Source: Protea cynaroides
Lineage: Eukaryota > Streptophyta > Magnoliopsida > Proteales > Proteaceae
DNA length: 64,000 bases
Direction of reading: 5' to 3'
Assembly (NCBI GenBank): GCA_028583415.1
Contig: CM053269.1
Location: 28,524,254-28,588,253 of the forward strand
Positions 24,964-36,755 of the stretch are shown here, piece after piece. Each line of letters opens with the position of its first letter. Position 1 is the stretch's first letter. Under the pieces are notes generated by a model, which was not told where the DNA came from, made no database searches, and saw only the letters and a list, made by a program, of their open reading frames with translations. A program made the position numbers and the translations under genes.

Positions 24964-25351
24964 CAAGGAGGTCTCAGCTTTATTCAAAGGTTGAAATTAC
25001 CAACTATAACTATAAAATATTCATCCCTTCAAATGAGGTAAGACGTATTTTCTAACTCGATTCCCACCTCAAAATATAGCCTAAGTACTATCCTCACATA
25101 GGGTTTCATTACTTCGTATGTGATAGTTTTCTAGGTCTCTTTCTCCTTCCTCTTTTGTGTCAAAACCATAGAAATAATGATTGACTTTCCCAAAAACCAA
25201 AGTTAAAAAGTTAACATTTACAATGAAAGCTTAAAATTTATTTTTTTAATGAAATCTCAACCCTTCCCCCATACTTAAATCATGCATTGTCCTCAATATA
25301 TACAGAAAAATAAAAGACAAGGACAAGGAGAAGAAAAAAAAACTCCTTGAA
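24187..25351 (-). repeat. 3' non-coding region of element C
   Basis: No coding potential. It parallels 10039-11260 in element E and carries a (TA)n run at 24905-24959 where E has a short ATT/poly-T stretch. A long post-integrase region is usual for Athila-type elements; no envelope-like frame remains. Confidence 0.7.
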
Positions 25352-26418
25352 TCAAGGATTGATGTAAAAACGCTCATGGAGATCCATGACCTCTTCAGTG
25401 GAGTCGTGTGGAAGCTCCAAAAATGGCTTCAAACGCTGGCCATTCACTTTGCTTGTTGCTCCTGTACCTGTATTTAAAATCTCAATTGCACCAGATAAGA
25501 AAATATCTTGAACAATATAAGGGCCCTCCCAACGAGATCTAAGTTTACCAGGAAAAATATGCAAACGAGAATTATAAAGCAAAACCTTGTTGCCAGGGGT
25601 GAAAGACTTTCGAAGGCATCATGATAAGCCTTGGTCTTGTCTTTATAGGTGCGGACACTGTCGTAGGCATCATTTTTCAATTCATCTAACTCAGAGAGTT
25701 GGAGTCCTCTATGAGTGCTAGCATCTGGCAAATCAAAATTTAATTTCTTAATTACCCAAAATGCCTGATGTTCCAACTCGACTGGTAGATGGCAGGTTTT
25801 CTCGTACACTAGACGATAAGGGGATTGACAAAGAATGATCTTGAGAGCAGTTCTATAAGCCCACAAAGCATCTACTAGGCAAATGGTCCAGTCCTTACGG
25901 GTCAGATTGACAGTTTTTTCCAAAATCTGTTTGATTTGTCGATTGGACACTTCAACCTGTCTACTGGTTTGAGGATGGTAAGGGGTTGCCAATTTATGGG
26001 TAATACCATATTTTTGAACAAGGACTTCAAATGGTTTATTGCATAAGTGTTTTCCCCTATCGTTAATGATAGTTCGAGGGGTACCAAATCAGGAGAGTAT
26101 ATTCTCCTTTAGAAATTTAATGACTACATTATGGTCATTGGTCTTAGTAGCAACAGCTTTTATCCATTTGGACACATAGTCCATAGCGAACAAGATATAC
26201 GTATTCCCAAAATACTTTGGGAATGGACCCATAAAATTGATGCCCCAAACATAAAAATCTTCAACCACCAGAATTGGGTTGAGCGGCATCATATTTCGCT
26301 TGGTAATATGGCCTAAAGACTAACAAGAAGGGCATGCCTTACAGTAAATAAAGGCATCCTTAAAAAGACTAGGCCAGTAGAATCCAGACTGTAAAACCTT
26401 GGCCGTGGTCTTATTTGG
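25352..26418 (-). pseudogene. Integrase of Athila-type element C (3' part)
   Basis: Minus-strand frames: 26292-26089 holds the first catalytic Asp context (WGINFMGPFPKYFGN, where canonical D is N) and MDYVSKWIKAVA. 25992-25474 holds ATPYHPQTSRQVEVSNRQIK, in which the catalytic Glu is retained, then WAYRTALKIILCQSPYRLVY and LPVELEHQAFWVIKKLNFDL; 25582-25352 holds the C-terminal GPY-like part. The wording is diagnostic of the Athila lineage. A frameshift separates 25474-25992 from 25352-25582 near 25610, and others lie near 26000-26090. The N-terminal part runs into the gap. Confidence 0.85.
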
Positions 26419-26918
26419 NNNNNNNNNNNNNNNNNNNNNNNNNNNNNNNNNNNNNNNNNNNNNNNNNNNNNNNNNNNNNNNNNNNNNNNNNNNNNNNNNN
26501 NNNNNNNNNNNNNNNNNNNNNNNNNNNNNNNNNNNNNNNNNNNNNNNNNNNNNNNNNNNNNNNNNNNNNNNNNNNNNNNNNNNNNNNNNNNNNNNNNNNN
26601 NNNNNNNNNNNNNNNNNNNNNNNNNNNNNNNNNNNNNNNNNNNNNNNNNNNNNNNNNNNNNNNNNNNNNNNNNNNNNNNNNNNNNNNNNNNNNNNNNNNN
26701 NNNNNNNNNNNNNNNNNNNNNNNNNNNNNNNNNNNNNNNNNNNNNNNNNNNNNNNNNNNNNNNNNNNNNNNNNNNNNNNNNNNNNNNNNNNNNNNNNNNN
26801 NNNNNNNNNNNNNNNNNNNNNNNNNNNNNNNNNNNNNNNNNNNNNNNNNNNNNNNNNNNNNNNNNNNNNNNNNNNNNNNNNNNNNNNNNNNNNNNNNNNN
26901 NNNNNNNNNNNNNNNNNN
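26419..26918. other. Assembly gap, 500 N
   Basis: Exactly 500 N, a placeholder length. It breaks element C between integrase and 5' LTR. The real missing sequence must include the rest of pol, gag and most of an LTR. Open frames across it are artefacts. Confidence 1.
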
Positions 26919-27100
26919 GTGAGTTAACTGGACAGGATCACCAAAAATTCATAAAATGATATTTTCAAGCTTAAATTTCTCCATTCTTTCACCTACACCC
27001 AACAAACATAAAATCAACATTAAATACCCGAGAAGCATCATAAATAGAATAAGAGATGTACATTTTATGCCCTAAATTCACACATAAAATGTGTTCATCA
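26919..27100 (-). repeat. Terminal part of the 5' LTR of element C
   Basis: Matches 24005-24186 of the other LTR with few differences (for example gagaagcatc versus gagaaacatc). It ends GTGTTCATCA and is followed by the target duplication TACAT. Confidence 0.93.
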
Positions 27101-27605
27101 TACATCACCTTACAAAGATAGCTTGTTTCATCTCAATAAGGCCTTAGTATACTTTGGACGGATTGGAGAGTCTATACGTGGATAATATAGTCAGACTCCA
27201 TGGTATACCTGAGAACAGAGTATTAGATAGAGATCCTTGCTTTACCCCTAAATTTTGGCAAAGACTATAGACAGCTATGGGAACAAAACAGAAGTTTAGC
27301 ACAGCATTTCATCCTCAGATGAATGGTCAATCAAAGAGGACTATTCAAATTTAAAAGATATGCTCTGATCCTTGCCATTGATTTCAAGGGGGCTTGGGAC
27401 AAGAAGTTACCACTGATTGAGTTTGCTTACAACAATAATTATCAGGCTACCATACAGATGTCACCCTATGAGGCATTGTACGGTAGGAAGTGTTAGACCC
27501 CTCTATTTTGGAGCAAAGTTGGTGAACAAGGAATAGTAGGGCCAGAATTCATTGAAGAAACCTGTCAAGTGGTAAATAAGATTAAAGAAAGAGTGAAAAC
27601 TAATC
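27101..27605 (+). pseudogene. 3' integrase remnant of element D
   Basis: Continuation of the D integrase beyond element C: SLYVDNIVRLHGIPENRVL region (about 27165-27230), then FSTAFHPQMNGQSKRTIQ near 27298-27350. The catalytic Glu of the usual GQSERT box is Lys here. IEFAYNNNYQATIQMSPYEA is still readable near 27415-27470, followed by a stop at the YGRKC box. Homology to element A stops near 27605 at VKTNQ, so the 3' end of D is missing. Confidence 0.85.
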
Positions 27606-27611
27606 AAGTTT

Positions 27612-28780
27612 TGTCACAGCGAAATCGAACGTGAAATCCAAGTCATCCAAGAGACAACCTGAATCTTTCAGCGACGAACAACCAAAATGATTTACCAGCA
27701 AACTCTACAGTCTACATACACAATATCCACCAAGAGACAACCTGAATCTTTCAGCGACGAACAACCAAAATGATTTACCAGCAAACTCTACAGTCTACAT
27801 ACACAATATCCACCAGAATCAATAGTAGATAATAATAATAATTATAGTAGAATATTATAGTTATAGCAGAATCATAAAGATGAACTATATGCCAACTAAT
27901 ATTACTTTAATAACATAAGTTTGTCATCTATTTTATTTGTTCTACAATATCCATAGTTCTATATACATCCCATATTACATAACCAGAGTAAATCCGAATA
28001 GGATCCTATCGATAGACCAAACCGTCTTCTATCTATAGAATCCAGGAGTTGACTCAGGTCCCGTAGATACAATCCCTACAGGTACAGTCCTTGATGTGAT
28101 CTCTGAGAGGGACCCCACCAAGAGAAGTATCCTTAGCATCAGCAGGATCCATAGCTGTGTTGGCAGTAGCGGTACCTGCAGACAAAGCTAAAAAAATTTT
28201 GATATCGAGGGGTGAGCTCACATCCCAGCTCAGTGAGGAATCAGGTATCCAATCCAATCTTAGGCAATAATTTATGAATGCAGTACAAAATCAAATAAAT
28301 AAGCAATTGTGAGTGTCATACAAGTGTGTATGCAAATCATGGTAGATCTGTACCCTAGTAAGGATCTTGTCCCATACCCCACTGCCTCAGCATATACACC
28401 TGTACTCTACCGCTTGAATGCTCCATACCCTACCGCCTGGATTATTTATACCTGTATCCCACCCCTGAGTACTGCATACCAAATTATATTCCCCTCCCTA
28501 AAGCATAAATCACTTGACCAAATTGATGCATGATGCATGAGCATGTTATTAATATGGTTACACCCAAGCGGAGATCTCTGTTCTACTCCCATGGACTGAC
28601 CATGTCCCCTATAAGGTGTAACTGGACATATGGCCATGTATCGTGTCCCCATACATTACATGATCATATACCCTACATAATCATATCCAAACAATCATTC
28701 AATCATCATGGTATGTGCACGCAATAAGTAAAACTATACTCCACCAGAAATCCCCGTTCCACTCCCACAGACTGACAGTG
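27612..28780 (-). repeat. Partial family-H LTR
   Basis: Begins TGTCACAGCG, a plausible LTR terminus in minus sense, right where homology to gypsy D stops. Its middle (28035-28250) parallels 40-230 of the window, including gtgagctcacatcccagctc. From about 28781 the sequence switches to family G. It contains an 83-bp tandem duplication. No gene. Confidence 0.5.
27647..27812. repeat. 83-bp exact tandem duplication
   Basis: Two adjacent copies (27647-27729 and 27730-27812), each starting ccaagagacaacctgaatct and ending cacaatatcca. They look identical by eye, so the duplication is recent. Confidence 0.93.
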
Positions 28781-30690
28781 CGCATTCAAATAGTCTTCTA
28801 AAGTAGGACCTGCATTATCAACTAAAAATATTTGTCGTCAAAAGGGTGAGCACACATCATGGCTCAGTGAGTAAATAAAAGAATACGTAAACATATGCAT
28901 GCATTAAATTCATATCTTTGGTCTGGTTTTAAGTTTGCAACTGTGCTATAGAAAGGATTAGCAGCCATCGCATCTTTACACACGGGTGTGTAAGCCCACC
29001 CAATAAATCAAACACCATTGTCGTCCACATCTACCCCACCATGGAATAGAGATAGAGCTAACGTATCCAGATCACACACAGTCAATATTTCTCCTAATGC
29101 CCTGCCCATACCAACATGTAAGTCCCTATTGGCAAGGGCTTCCAAACTGGGCTCGCAACTAACCAATCCTAATGTCATTTAAATATATCCAAGGCCTCAC
29201 CCCAGCATCCCTTAATACATCCATAGAGATAGAGCTAAGGCCCCCTGACAGAGTTAAAGACCACAAGGTCCAAGACCACCTCCCCTGATGCCCTATGACG
29301 TAATAGTTCTGCTAAGTTAATGGCAATATGATGATGTCAATGTGAAGCATCGTTTAGGGATCAAACACCCTTCCCCACACAGCACACCAACCACACTCAC
29401 AAACATATGTTTATTCCTATCATCATCCATCAAAATAGTAGAAACAATAAAGTAAATATGCATGAACAGGAATAGCAATAATATTGGATGACATGTGAGA
29501 TGCACATTACGAGCATACAAGCATAGACTCATTCATAGCATTGAACGAATGAAATAAACATAGTTTATTATTATCTAATTAGTTTAGGTCTTGTTCTCTC
29601 AATTTTTAAAGATATTTGATCTCCTTCTAAGCCTTGCAAATCTCTTTGAATCAATTTAACAACCTAGGAATTATATGAATTTAAGTTAGAGTTCATTTGT
29701 AACAAGTTACAGCAGTCGAAAATCAAAACAGATCACTGATAGGTGACTGATTGGTCATGTGGTCACATGCCTGTATCGACCATACCACGTATGATCGATC
29801 GCTACGGTCGCACAATATGCGACCACACCTGCAACCATACGTTTCCAGGATTCTTCCAGAATAGCTGTAATCGACTTTATCATCACCGTATGGTAGACCA
29901 TAACTGTGACCATACGGGTTTGATCTGATTTTTAATCCTTCTCTGAGTTTCTCCTCTTGGCTCATCAACGGAATTCACCCTATTAATCTTTCTTTGGCCA
30001 AATTTCTTAGTTTTATTAGACTAATTATCCTAACCCATTCTCCCTAATTCCCTTTAAGATTTGATTAGATGAAAATCCCATAGCTGAATCCTCCCATTGG
30101 TTTTGCATCACAACTTGCATTAGAAACTCCTACTCTAGGTATTCAATGGCAATAGAGACAAGGTTTATACCTTACTTATTACAGAGAATCTATAAAAAAA
30201 TTTCTCTCAGCCTTCTTCTCCAAATCTCTTTCTCTTTCTCTTCCTCTTCTTTTCTCCCTTAAGTTTTAGGGTTTGATAATGTTCCAAAAGAGTGAAAAAT
30301 GATTGAGGGACGTCCTTTATATAGAGAGAAACTCTCTATATAAAGCTCTCTAACAATTAGAAAGAGATCCCCTTTTGATTTAGAAAGTTTCCCAACTCCA
30401 AAGTCTATTTTGGGTGCGTGTGGTTAGATGTACAGTCGCAAAATCCATCCACTACACGTTTCAGAAGTATCGACCACACATCCCATATTGATTGGTCTTA
30501 ATTCGTCATCGTATTGTCGACCATACCTACTTAGGTAGTCGACCATACATTTTAATTTTAAGTATTTTTAAGTTGATTCTCTTACCTGGTCTCGTGGTTT
30601 TCTTCACACAATTGGTTCACTCAATTCAGCAATGATGGGAAGACCTAGCACGACACGGTTAGACCGGATTAGTAGAATGCTGGTCTTATA
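28781..30690 (-). repeat. Family-G LTR, outer (U5) end missing
   Basis: Matches the G LTR at 17765-19730 from gcgcattcaaatag onward and ends tggtcttata at 30690, a worn TGTAAGACC start in minus sense. The minus-strand TATA box lies near 30316-30325 (tcctttatatagag on plus). GTCG clusters lie at about 29750-29915 and 30420-30550. The terminal roughly 370 bp are replaced by family-H sequence. Confidence 0.75.
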
Positions 30691-30846
30691 GACACGGCCT
30701 ATTACCCTTAAGGTCCTTGGCGGCCCCTCTAGACCTAGTGATGACCCCGCCAGCTGGGGCATCTCTTAGAGCAGTCGACCCCCTGCCTCTGCTGCCCATT
30801 TGTGTAAAATCCAGGCCACTAGCTAGTCGTTCAAGAAGTTCACAAC
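30691..30846. other. GC-rich spacer between head-to-head LTRs
   Basis: 156 bp, clearly richer in GC than its surroundings, lying between the start of a minus-sense G LTR (30690) and the start of a plus-sense G LTR (30847). No similarity to the other elements here was recognised and no gene is visible. Confidence 0.6.
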
Positions 30847-32194
30847 TGTAAGACCCGCACGCTATGAACCGAGTTTAACCTTACGTTTTCTTGTCGTGAT
30901 AGGTCTTTCAATCATAATCTGCTCAAACGAACCAACCGTATGAAGAAACCACAAAGACAGGTGAGTAAACCAGTCAAAACAGTTAAACCAATAAATTTGG
31001 CTTGTGTGGTCGACTATGTCGTCAACCACATAATAAATCACACATGAGACCGCACAACGTATGGTCGACTATTTGGGATTTGTGTGATCAATGGATTATG
31101 TCGACCACACACATGAGACCGCACAACGTGTGGTCTATTGTTTGGGATTTGTGTGGTCAACAGATTCTACGACCGCAGGGTAGACCACATAAACCTATAA
31201 CTGACTCCGTGATTTGAAAACTTTTCAAATTGAAGGAGATCTCTTTCCTAATTGAAAAAGGACTCTATATGGAAGTTTTCCCTCTATATAAAAGATGTCC
31301 CTCTACTCTATTTTACTCTTTTGGATCAATCTCAAACCCTATACCTAAAAGAGGAAGAGAGAAGAAGAGAAAGAGAAAGAGGCTTCGAGAGAAAGGCTAT
31401 GAAAAGAGTTGTACAGAAATGATCTTTAACTTCCTACAACAAGCTAAAGGTATGGAACTTGTCTCTGTAGAGATAAATCACATAGGATAGAGTTTTCCAT
31501 TGAAGATTGGGATGTTAATATGAATCTCTAAGTAATCTCCAAGGAGAATCATGAATAATAGGTTAGGTAAATAGTTATGTAAACCTGTGAATTAATGACT
31601 ATAGATTGCATAGGATGAACCCTACTGATGAACCGAGAAATCGACTTAGGAAAAATCGGATTGAAAGTAAAAATTTACCAAAATTTGTGTGGTTACAACT
31701 GTGGTCGCATGATACATGACCATAAGTTGACCATAGCTATTTGGGAAGTTTCCCAGAAATTGTGTGGTCGCATATAGCACGACCACGGGGTCGACCACAC
31801 AGTGTGGGGTCGACATATACTAGACCATAGGGTCGACCACAAGTGTCGACCATACAATTTCTGAAAGCATATTTTGAGACCAAACTTGATGTTAAACTAT
31901 TACAACCTAATACCATCAAACCCTAATCTAAATTCATGAATTTCCTAGGTTGTCAAGTGAATTTCCAAAGCTTAGAAGAAAGTTAATACTACAATCTAAG
32001 GTGAGGGAACAAGACCTAAACTAATTGGTTAATAACAAACTACCTTTATTTTACTGAGTCCAATGCCATGAATGATTATATGCTTGTTTGGTTATAATGT
32101 GCAACTCACATGTGATCCAATATTACTAATATTCCTGTTTATGCATATTTATTTATTGTTTTTATATCATACTATAGATGATGATAGGAATAGG
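30847..32194 (+). repeat. Family-G LTR, left part (split by element A)
   Basis: Starts TGTAAGACCCGCACGC. A cluster of GTGTGGTCGAC/GTCGACCACA motifs lies at about 31005-31195, the TATA box CTATATAAAAG at 31284-31294, a caaaccctatacctaa block downstream, and a second cluster at about 31680-31860. At 32190-32194 the sequence ATAGG is the target of element A. The LTR resumes at 41708. Confidence 0.85.
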
Positions 32195-34590
32195 TGTCAC
32201 ACCCAAATTCTGTACCAACAAGAATGGTGTGATGAACCGTCAATAAACCAACGGTTCAACCAGGATCTCGAATAGGCTGTGTCCATTTGCTTAAACCATA
32301 CACATCCACAACTAAAATCAGAATAAATACACGATAACGGAAGTCTTTAATATTAAACTAAGAGTCTAAAGATGATAACATAAATAAATTATCCAATTAT
32401 CTTCAAAAGATTAAGACATAAAGTAAAGTAAAATAATCAATTACATTTCCTTAATAATTCAAATAAAAATCTAATCGAAGATGCATGAGTTGCACTCGCA
32501 TGACGAATCATGCGACTCCATCATAACTTCTGCATCCATCGCCGCCGCATGTCCATACATTGGAGCATTCATATAATCTTCAACGGTGGTACATGCATCA
32601 TCAATTAAAAATATTCGACGTAGAAAGGGTAAGCACACATCACGACTCAGTGAACAAACAAAATAATGCAACAAACATATGCATGCATTCAATTCATATC
32701 TTTGGTCTGGTTCATAAGTTTACAATATGCAATAGAAAGGTTTGGTGGCCGTCGTACCTCTATACACAGGGTGTGTAAGCCTACCCAACGGATCAAACAC
32801 CATTGTCGTCCACATCCACCCCACCATGGAATAGAGATAGAGCTAAAGTGCTTAGGACCGCACCGCATCACACTTTCCCTGATGCTCTACCCATACCAAC
32901 ACGTAAGCCCCTGTTGGCGAGGGCTTGCAAACTGGGCTCGCAACTAACCAATTCTAATGTCAAACAGTGTACCAAGGCCACACCCCAGCATCCCTCAATA
33001 TGTCTATAGAGATAGAGCTAAGGCCCCCCGACAGAGTCAGAGACTACACGGTCCGAGACCACCTCCCCTGATGTCCTATGACGTAATAATTCTGCTAAAG
33101 TAATGGCGATACGACGATGTTAGTAGACAAGACTTGAGTAGAGATAGAGCTAGAGTCTGGTGATCAGGATGAACCATAGTGTCACGTCCTCCCCCTGATG
33201 CTCTACTAGCATCAAGTACACTAACCACACATATACATTCACAAGCCTATTCCTAGCATCATCATCAACATCATATTATAAATAAACGGAAATTAAATAT
33301 GCATGAACAGTAATATCAGGAATATTGGATGACATGTGATATGCACATTACAATCATACAAGCATAGAATCATTCATGGTATTGGACTCAATAAATAAAA
33401 ACAGTTTATTATTAGCCAATTATTTTAGGTCTTGTTCCCTCACCTTTAATTGCTAGTAGATCCTCGTTCAAGCTTTATAATTCACTTTTAAACCACTGAA
33501 AAGACCTAACAAGTCGATAGATTTTAATTAAAATTAATTCCAATATGTTTAGAATAACAGAAGCTGAGGGGTCGCAGGTGGGGTAGCACCTGGGGTCTCA
33601 GTTTCTACGACCACAGGGGTAGGGTCACAGGGTAGGGTAGCACCTAGGGTAGCAGTTTCTGCGACCCTAGGGTGTAGGGTCACAGGTGGGGGCGGACATG
33701 ATTCGACCCTAGGTGCGACCACACCCTCCATGGGACTTCCCAAGGGCATGTCGTCGATCATATTGTCTCGTAGGGTCGGATATCATTCGACCCTACGTGC
33801 GACCACACGTGTTCTGTGTCGACCTTTTACTCTAAAGTCAATTCCTTCATGTTTAGATCCTTTGGCTTATCATCATAGTCCATCCTATGATTGTTCTATG
33901 GCTCAAAACTATAATTTTTTACACCATCCATTGTCCACAATGATTTCCTCCATGGATTCTCTTGGAATTTATCCATGGATGGATGATTTGGGTTTCTCCT
34001 AATCCTATCTTTTTCATGAACTATTCTAGGCTCTTAATTCATGTAGAGAATTAGGTTCATACCTTTGGTTTGCTGAGATTCAGAGTTTCCTCTGAACTTT
34101 CCTCTTCCTTGGTCTTCTTCTTAAATTCTCCTTCTCTTCTCCTTCTCTTCCTTCTCTTCTCTTTCTCTCTCTTTCAATTAGAGTTATAAAGGAGTGAAAG
34201 AGGCTAAGGGACATCCTATTTATAGAGGAAAATCCTCCATAATAAGCCCCAATGAGTTTAGGAAAGAACCCCCTTCGGATTAAGAAGGTTTCCTAATTTT
34301 TGGTTTTTATTGTTTTCGTAGGGTCGCATGTAGGGTCGCAGAATCCGTTGACCCTATTTTTTTTAAGACATGCGACCCCACGACCAAAACGTCATGGGTT
34401 GGACTTTTTTGAGGTGGGGTCGGTCACACTTTTTTAGGCATGCGACCCTACCCTCATATTTGACTGTTTTTGAGTTAAACTTTATACCTGGTCTTGTGGT
34501 TTCTTCACGCACTTGGTCCACTTGGCTCGACCATGATAGGTAGACCTAGTACAAGGTGGTAAGACCGGTTAGTTCGATACGGGTCTTACA
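32195..34590 (-). repeat. 3' LTR of element A
   Basis: 2396 bp, in minus sense TGTAAGACCCGTATCG...GGGTGTGACA. The minus-strand TATA-like box is complement of 34216-34225 (ctatttatag). Clusters of GTAGGGTCG/GCGACC motifs lie at 34315-34450 and 33570-33820. Three gagatagagcta subrepeats start at about 32829, 33010 and 33141, each ending in ccctgatg. A complete LTR, unlike its partner. Confidence 0.93.
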
Positions 34591-34605
34591 ACTCCCCCCT
34601 CTTAT
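34591..34605 (-). promoter_or_regulatory. Polypurine tract of element A
   Basis: On the minus strand TAAGAGGGGGGAGT immediately precedes the 3' LTR start TGTAAGACC. This is the primer site for plus-strand DNA synthesis in LTR retroelements. Confidence 0.9.
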
Positions 34606-34629
34606 TAGAAATTTTGTCCTCGAAATTTA

Positions 34630-35525
34630 CACATACCTTCCAAGTCGAATAGGTGAAGATATTGCTTTCGCATAGCATTCTCTTCTTCCCATGTGATTTC
34701 TTCTATATCTCAGCTCCTCCAGGTGACCTTAACATAGTATATGTCATGGTTGTGTAGACGTTGAACCTTTCGGCTGGTGATTTCAGTTGGTGCTACTTCG
34801 AATGTCAAATCATCAATTAGATCTGGTGGATCTGCTGTTAAAACGTGTATTGGATCTCTGGCGTACTTCTTCAATAATGAGATATGAAATACATCATGCA
34901 CACTTGTCATAGATGGTGGTAGTGCTAACTGATAAGCCATTTTTCTACGTTTAGCTAGAATCTCATATGGCCCAACAAATCTCGAACTTAGCTTCCCTTT
35001 CTGTCTGAATCATTTTAAACCTCGCATAGGTGATACTTTCAAGAATACCTTATCACCTATGCCAAATTCAAGGTCTTGACGTCGAGTATCTGCATACTGT
35101 TTCTGACTATTCTTAGCTGTTCTAACTCTTTCCTTGATGATGTCGACTACACGACAAGTCTCTTCAACAAATTCTGGTCCAACGATACTTCGTTCACCCA
35201 CTTCATTCCAAAATAAAGGAGTTCGACACTTCCTACCATACAGTGCTTCGTAGGGTGACATCTGTATAGTAGCCTGATAGTTGTTGTTATAGGCAAACTC
35301 GATCAATGGTAGTTACTCATCCCATGATCCCTTGAAATCAATAACACAGGCTCGAAGCATGTCTTCTAAAATCTGAATGGTACGCTCCGACTGTCCATCT
35401 GTCTGAGGATGGAATGCAGTACTGAATTTCAACATTATACCCATAGCCTTCTGTAATCCTTCCCAAAACATTGAGGTAAAACGTGGGACTCTATCGGACA
35501 CAATGCTTTCAGGTACTCCATGTAA
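34630..35525 (-). pseudogene. Integrase C-terminal half and chromodomain of element A
   Basis: 35501-35313 covers the integrase core: SDRVPRFTSMFWEGLQKAMG, then FHPQTDGQSERTIQ with the catalytic Glu kept. 35306-35010 covers IEFAYNNNYQATIQMSPYEA and GDKVFLKVSPMRGLK. 34940-34710 covers the GPY-like LALPPSMTSVHDVFHISLLK segment and a chromodomain-like VKVTWRS, followed after one stop by EEITWEEENAMRK near 34680. Stops occur at 35523-35525 (TGA), about 35307 (TAA) and about 34709 (TGA). Confidence 0.9.
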
Positions 35526-36755
35526 TCAGACAATGTTATCCACATATAGCTTGGCTAACCTCTCCAGGATATACTGTGGTCGTATAGCTATAAAGCGAGC
35601 TGTCTTATTCAGACAATCTACAATCACCCAGACCGCGTCAACTACTCGGGGAGTCAATGGTAACCCGGTGACGAAGTTCATAGTGATGCAGTCCCATTTC
35701 CATGCTGGTTCTGGCAGTGGCTGCAGCAATCCTGCAGGTCTTTGCCGTTCAGCCTTTACCCTCTGACAATTTAGGCGTTGAGACACGAATTTAACTACAT
35801 CTGCTTTCATTCCTCTCCACCAATATAATTTTTTCAAATCATGACACATCTTTGTACTTCCAGGATGCACCGAATAAGCGGTGGTGTGAGCTTCCTTCAT
35901 TAGTCTGTGTCTAATTTCCAAGTTTTCTGTTTCAGGAACACATACTCTTCCTTTGTACTTTAGTACCTTTTCATTGTCCAATGTGAACTCAGGAATAGTC
36001 CTACCTTTTTCGATGTCTTCTTGTATCGTTCTCAGATAAGGGTCTAACTTAATAACGGCTTTCACTTCATCAATTATATTAGGTACAATCTTCAATGTTA
36101 CAAACATATTTAAAAACCGATGAATAAACCTTTGGTTGATTGATCCACCTGGTGCATCTATCACGAACTGCTCATTACCATAATTGAATACTTTTCCTGT
36201 AACACACATTGCTGCAGTTGTGTTAACCTCTCCTTGAGATTTTATCATTGCTTTTCTGCTTAGCACATCAGCAACTACATTAGCCTTTCCTGGATGATAT
36301 TGGATATAACAATCATAATCCTTCAGTAATTCCAGCCATCTTCTTTGTCTCATGTTCAACTCCTTCTGATTAAAAAGATAAGTGAGACTCTTATGATCTG
36401 ATTTAATCTGAAATTTCTCTCCATACAAATAATGTCTCCATATCTTGACAGCATGTACTACTGCCGCTAATTCCAAGTCATGCGTGGGATAGTTCTTTTC
36501 ATGTGTTTTCAGTTGTCTTGAGGCATACGCAACTACTTGTTCTCCTTGCATAAGTACACATCCTAAACCCAATCCAGATGCATCAGTGTACAAGGTAAAT
36601 GGTTGTCCTGGAATAGAAATAGTCAAGATGGGAGCAGATATCAATCTAGCCCTCAATGTTTGGAAACTTTTCTCACATTTATTGGCCCAAACAAACTTTT
36701 CTCCTTTCTTAGTCAAACTGGTGAGAGGTATGGAAATTCTGGAATAGTCTTCCAT
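35526..36755 (-). pseudogene. RNase H and integrase N-terminal half of element A
   Basis: The longest open frame of the element (409 codons). RNase H: LYTDASGLGLGCVLMQGEQV, ASRQLKTHEKNYPTHDLELA, SDHKSLTYLFNQKELNMRQR, GKANVVADVLSRK. Integrase zinc finger: HTTAYSVHPGSTKMCHDLKK with SQRLNCQRVKAE, where the first Cys of the final CxxC pair appears as Arg. Core start: WDCITMNFVTGLP, where the first catalytic Asp is Asn. The frame is closed by TGA after KLYVDNIV. Even this best-kept stretch encodes a dead integrase. Confidence 0.92.

Larger units (their letters stand above)
22922..27100 (-). mobile_element. Athila-type LTR retrotransposon C, with assembly gap
   Basis: Inserted into the integrase of element D. 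Both ends are in hand: TGATATGAATT at 22922 and GTGTTCATCA at 27100, flanked by TACAT at 22917-22921 and 27101-27105 (perfect 5-bp duplication). Coding is on the minus strand. The 3' LTR is 22922-24186, the polypurine tract lies next to it, the integrase is at 25352-26292, and the 5' LTR is represented only by its last 182 bp (26919-27100). The gap 26419-26918 hides the rest (RNase H, RT, protease, gag, primer site and most of the 5' LTR), so true length must be several kb more than the 4179 bp shown. Confidence 0.93.

Noticed and set aside
24697..25041. Plus-strand 114-codon frame in element C
   Set aside because: It contains a long Ile-Tyr string from the (TA)n run and lies in the non-coding 3' region of the element.
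26399..26959. Open frames of 170-186 codons across the gap
   Set aside because: They consist almost wholly of N-derived unknown residues.
32072..32275. Plus-strand frame spanning 32194
   Set aside because: It crosses the insertion boundary of element A and so joins two unrelated sequences.
35503..35766. Plus-strand frame opposite the element A integrase
   Set aside because: It is the antisense shadow of a well-supported integrase frame; the same applies to plus-strand frames at 37612-37905, 38421-38609 and 39052-39436.
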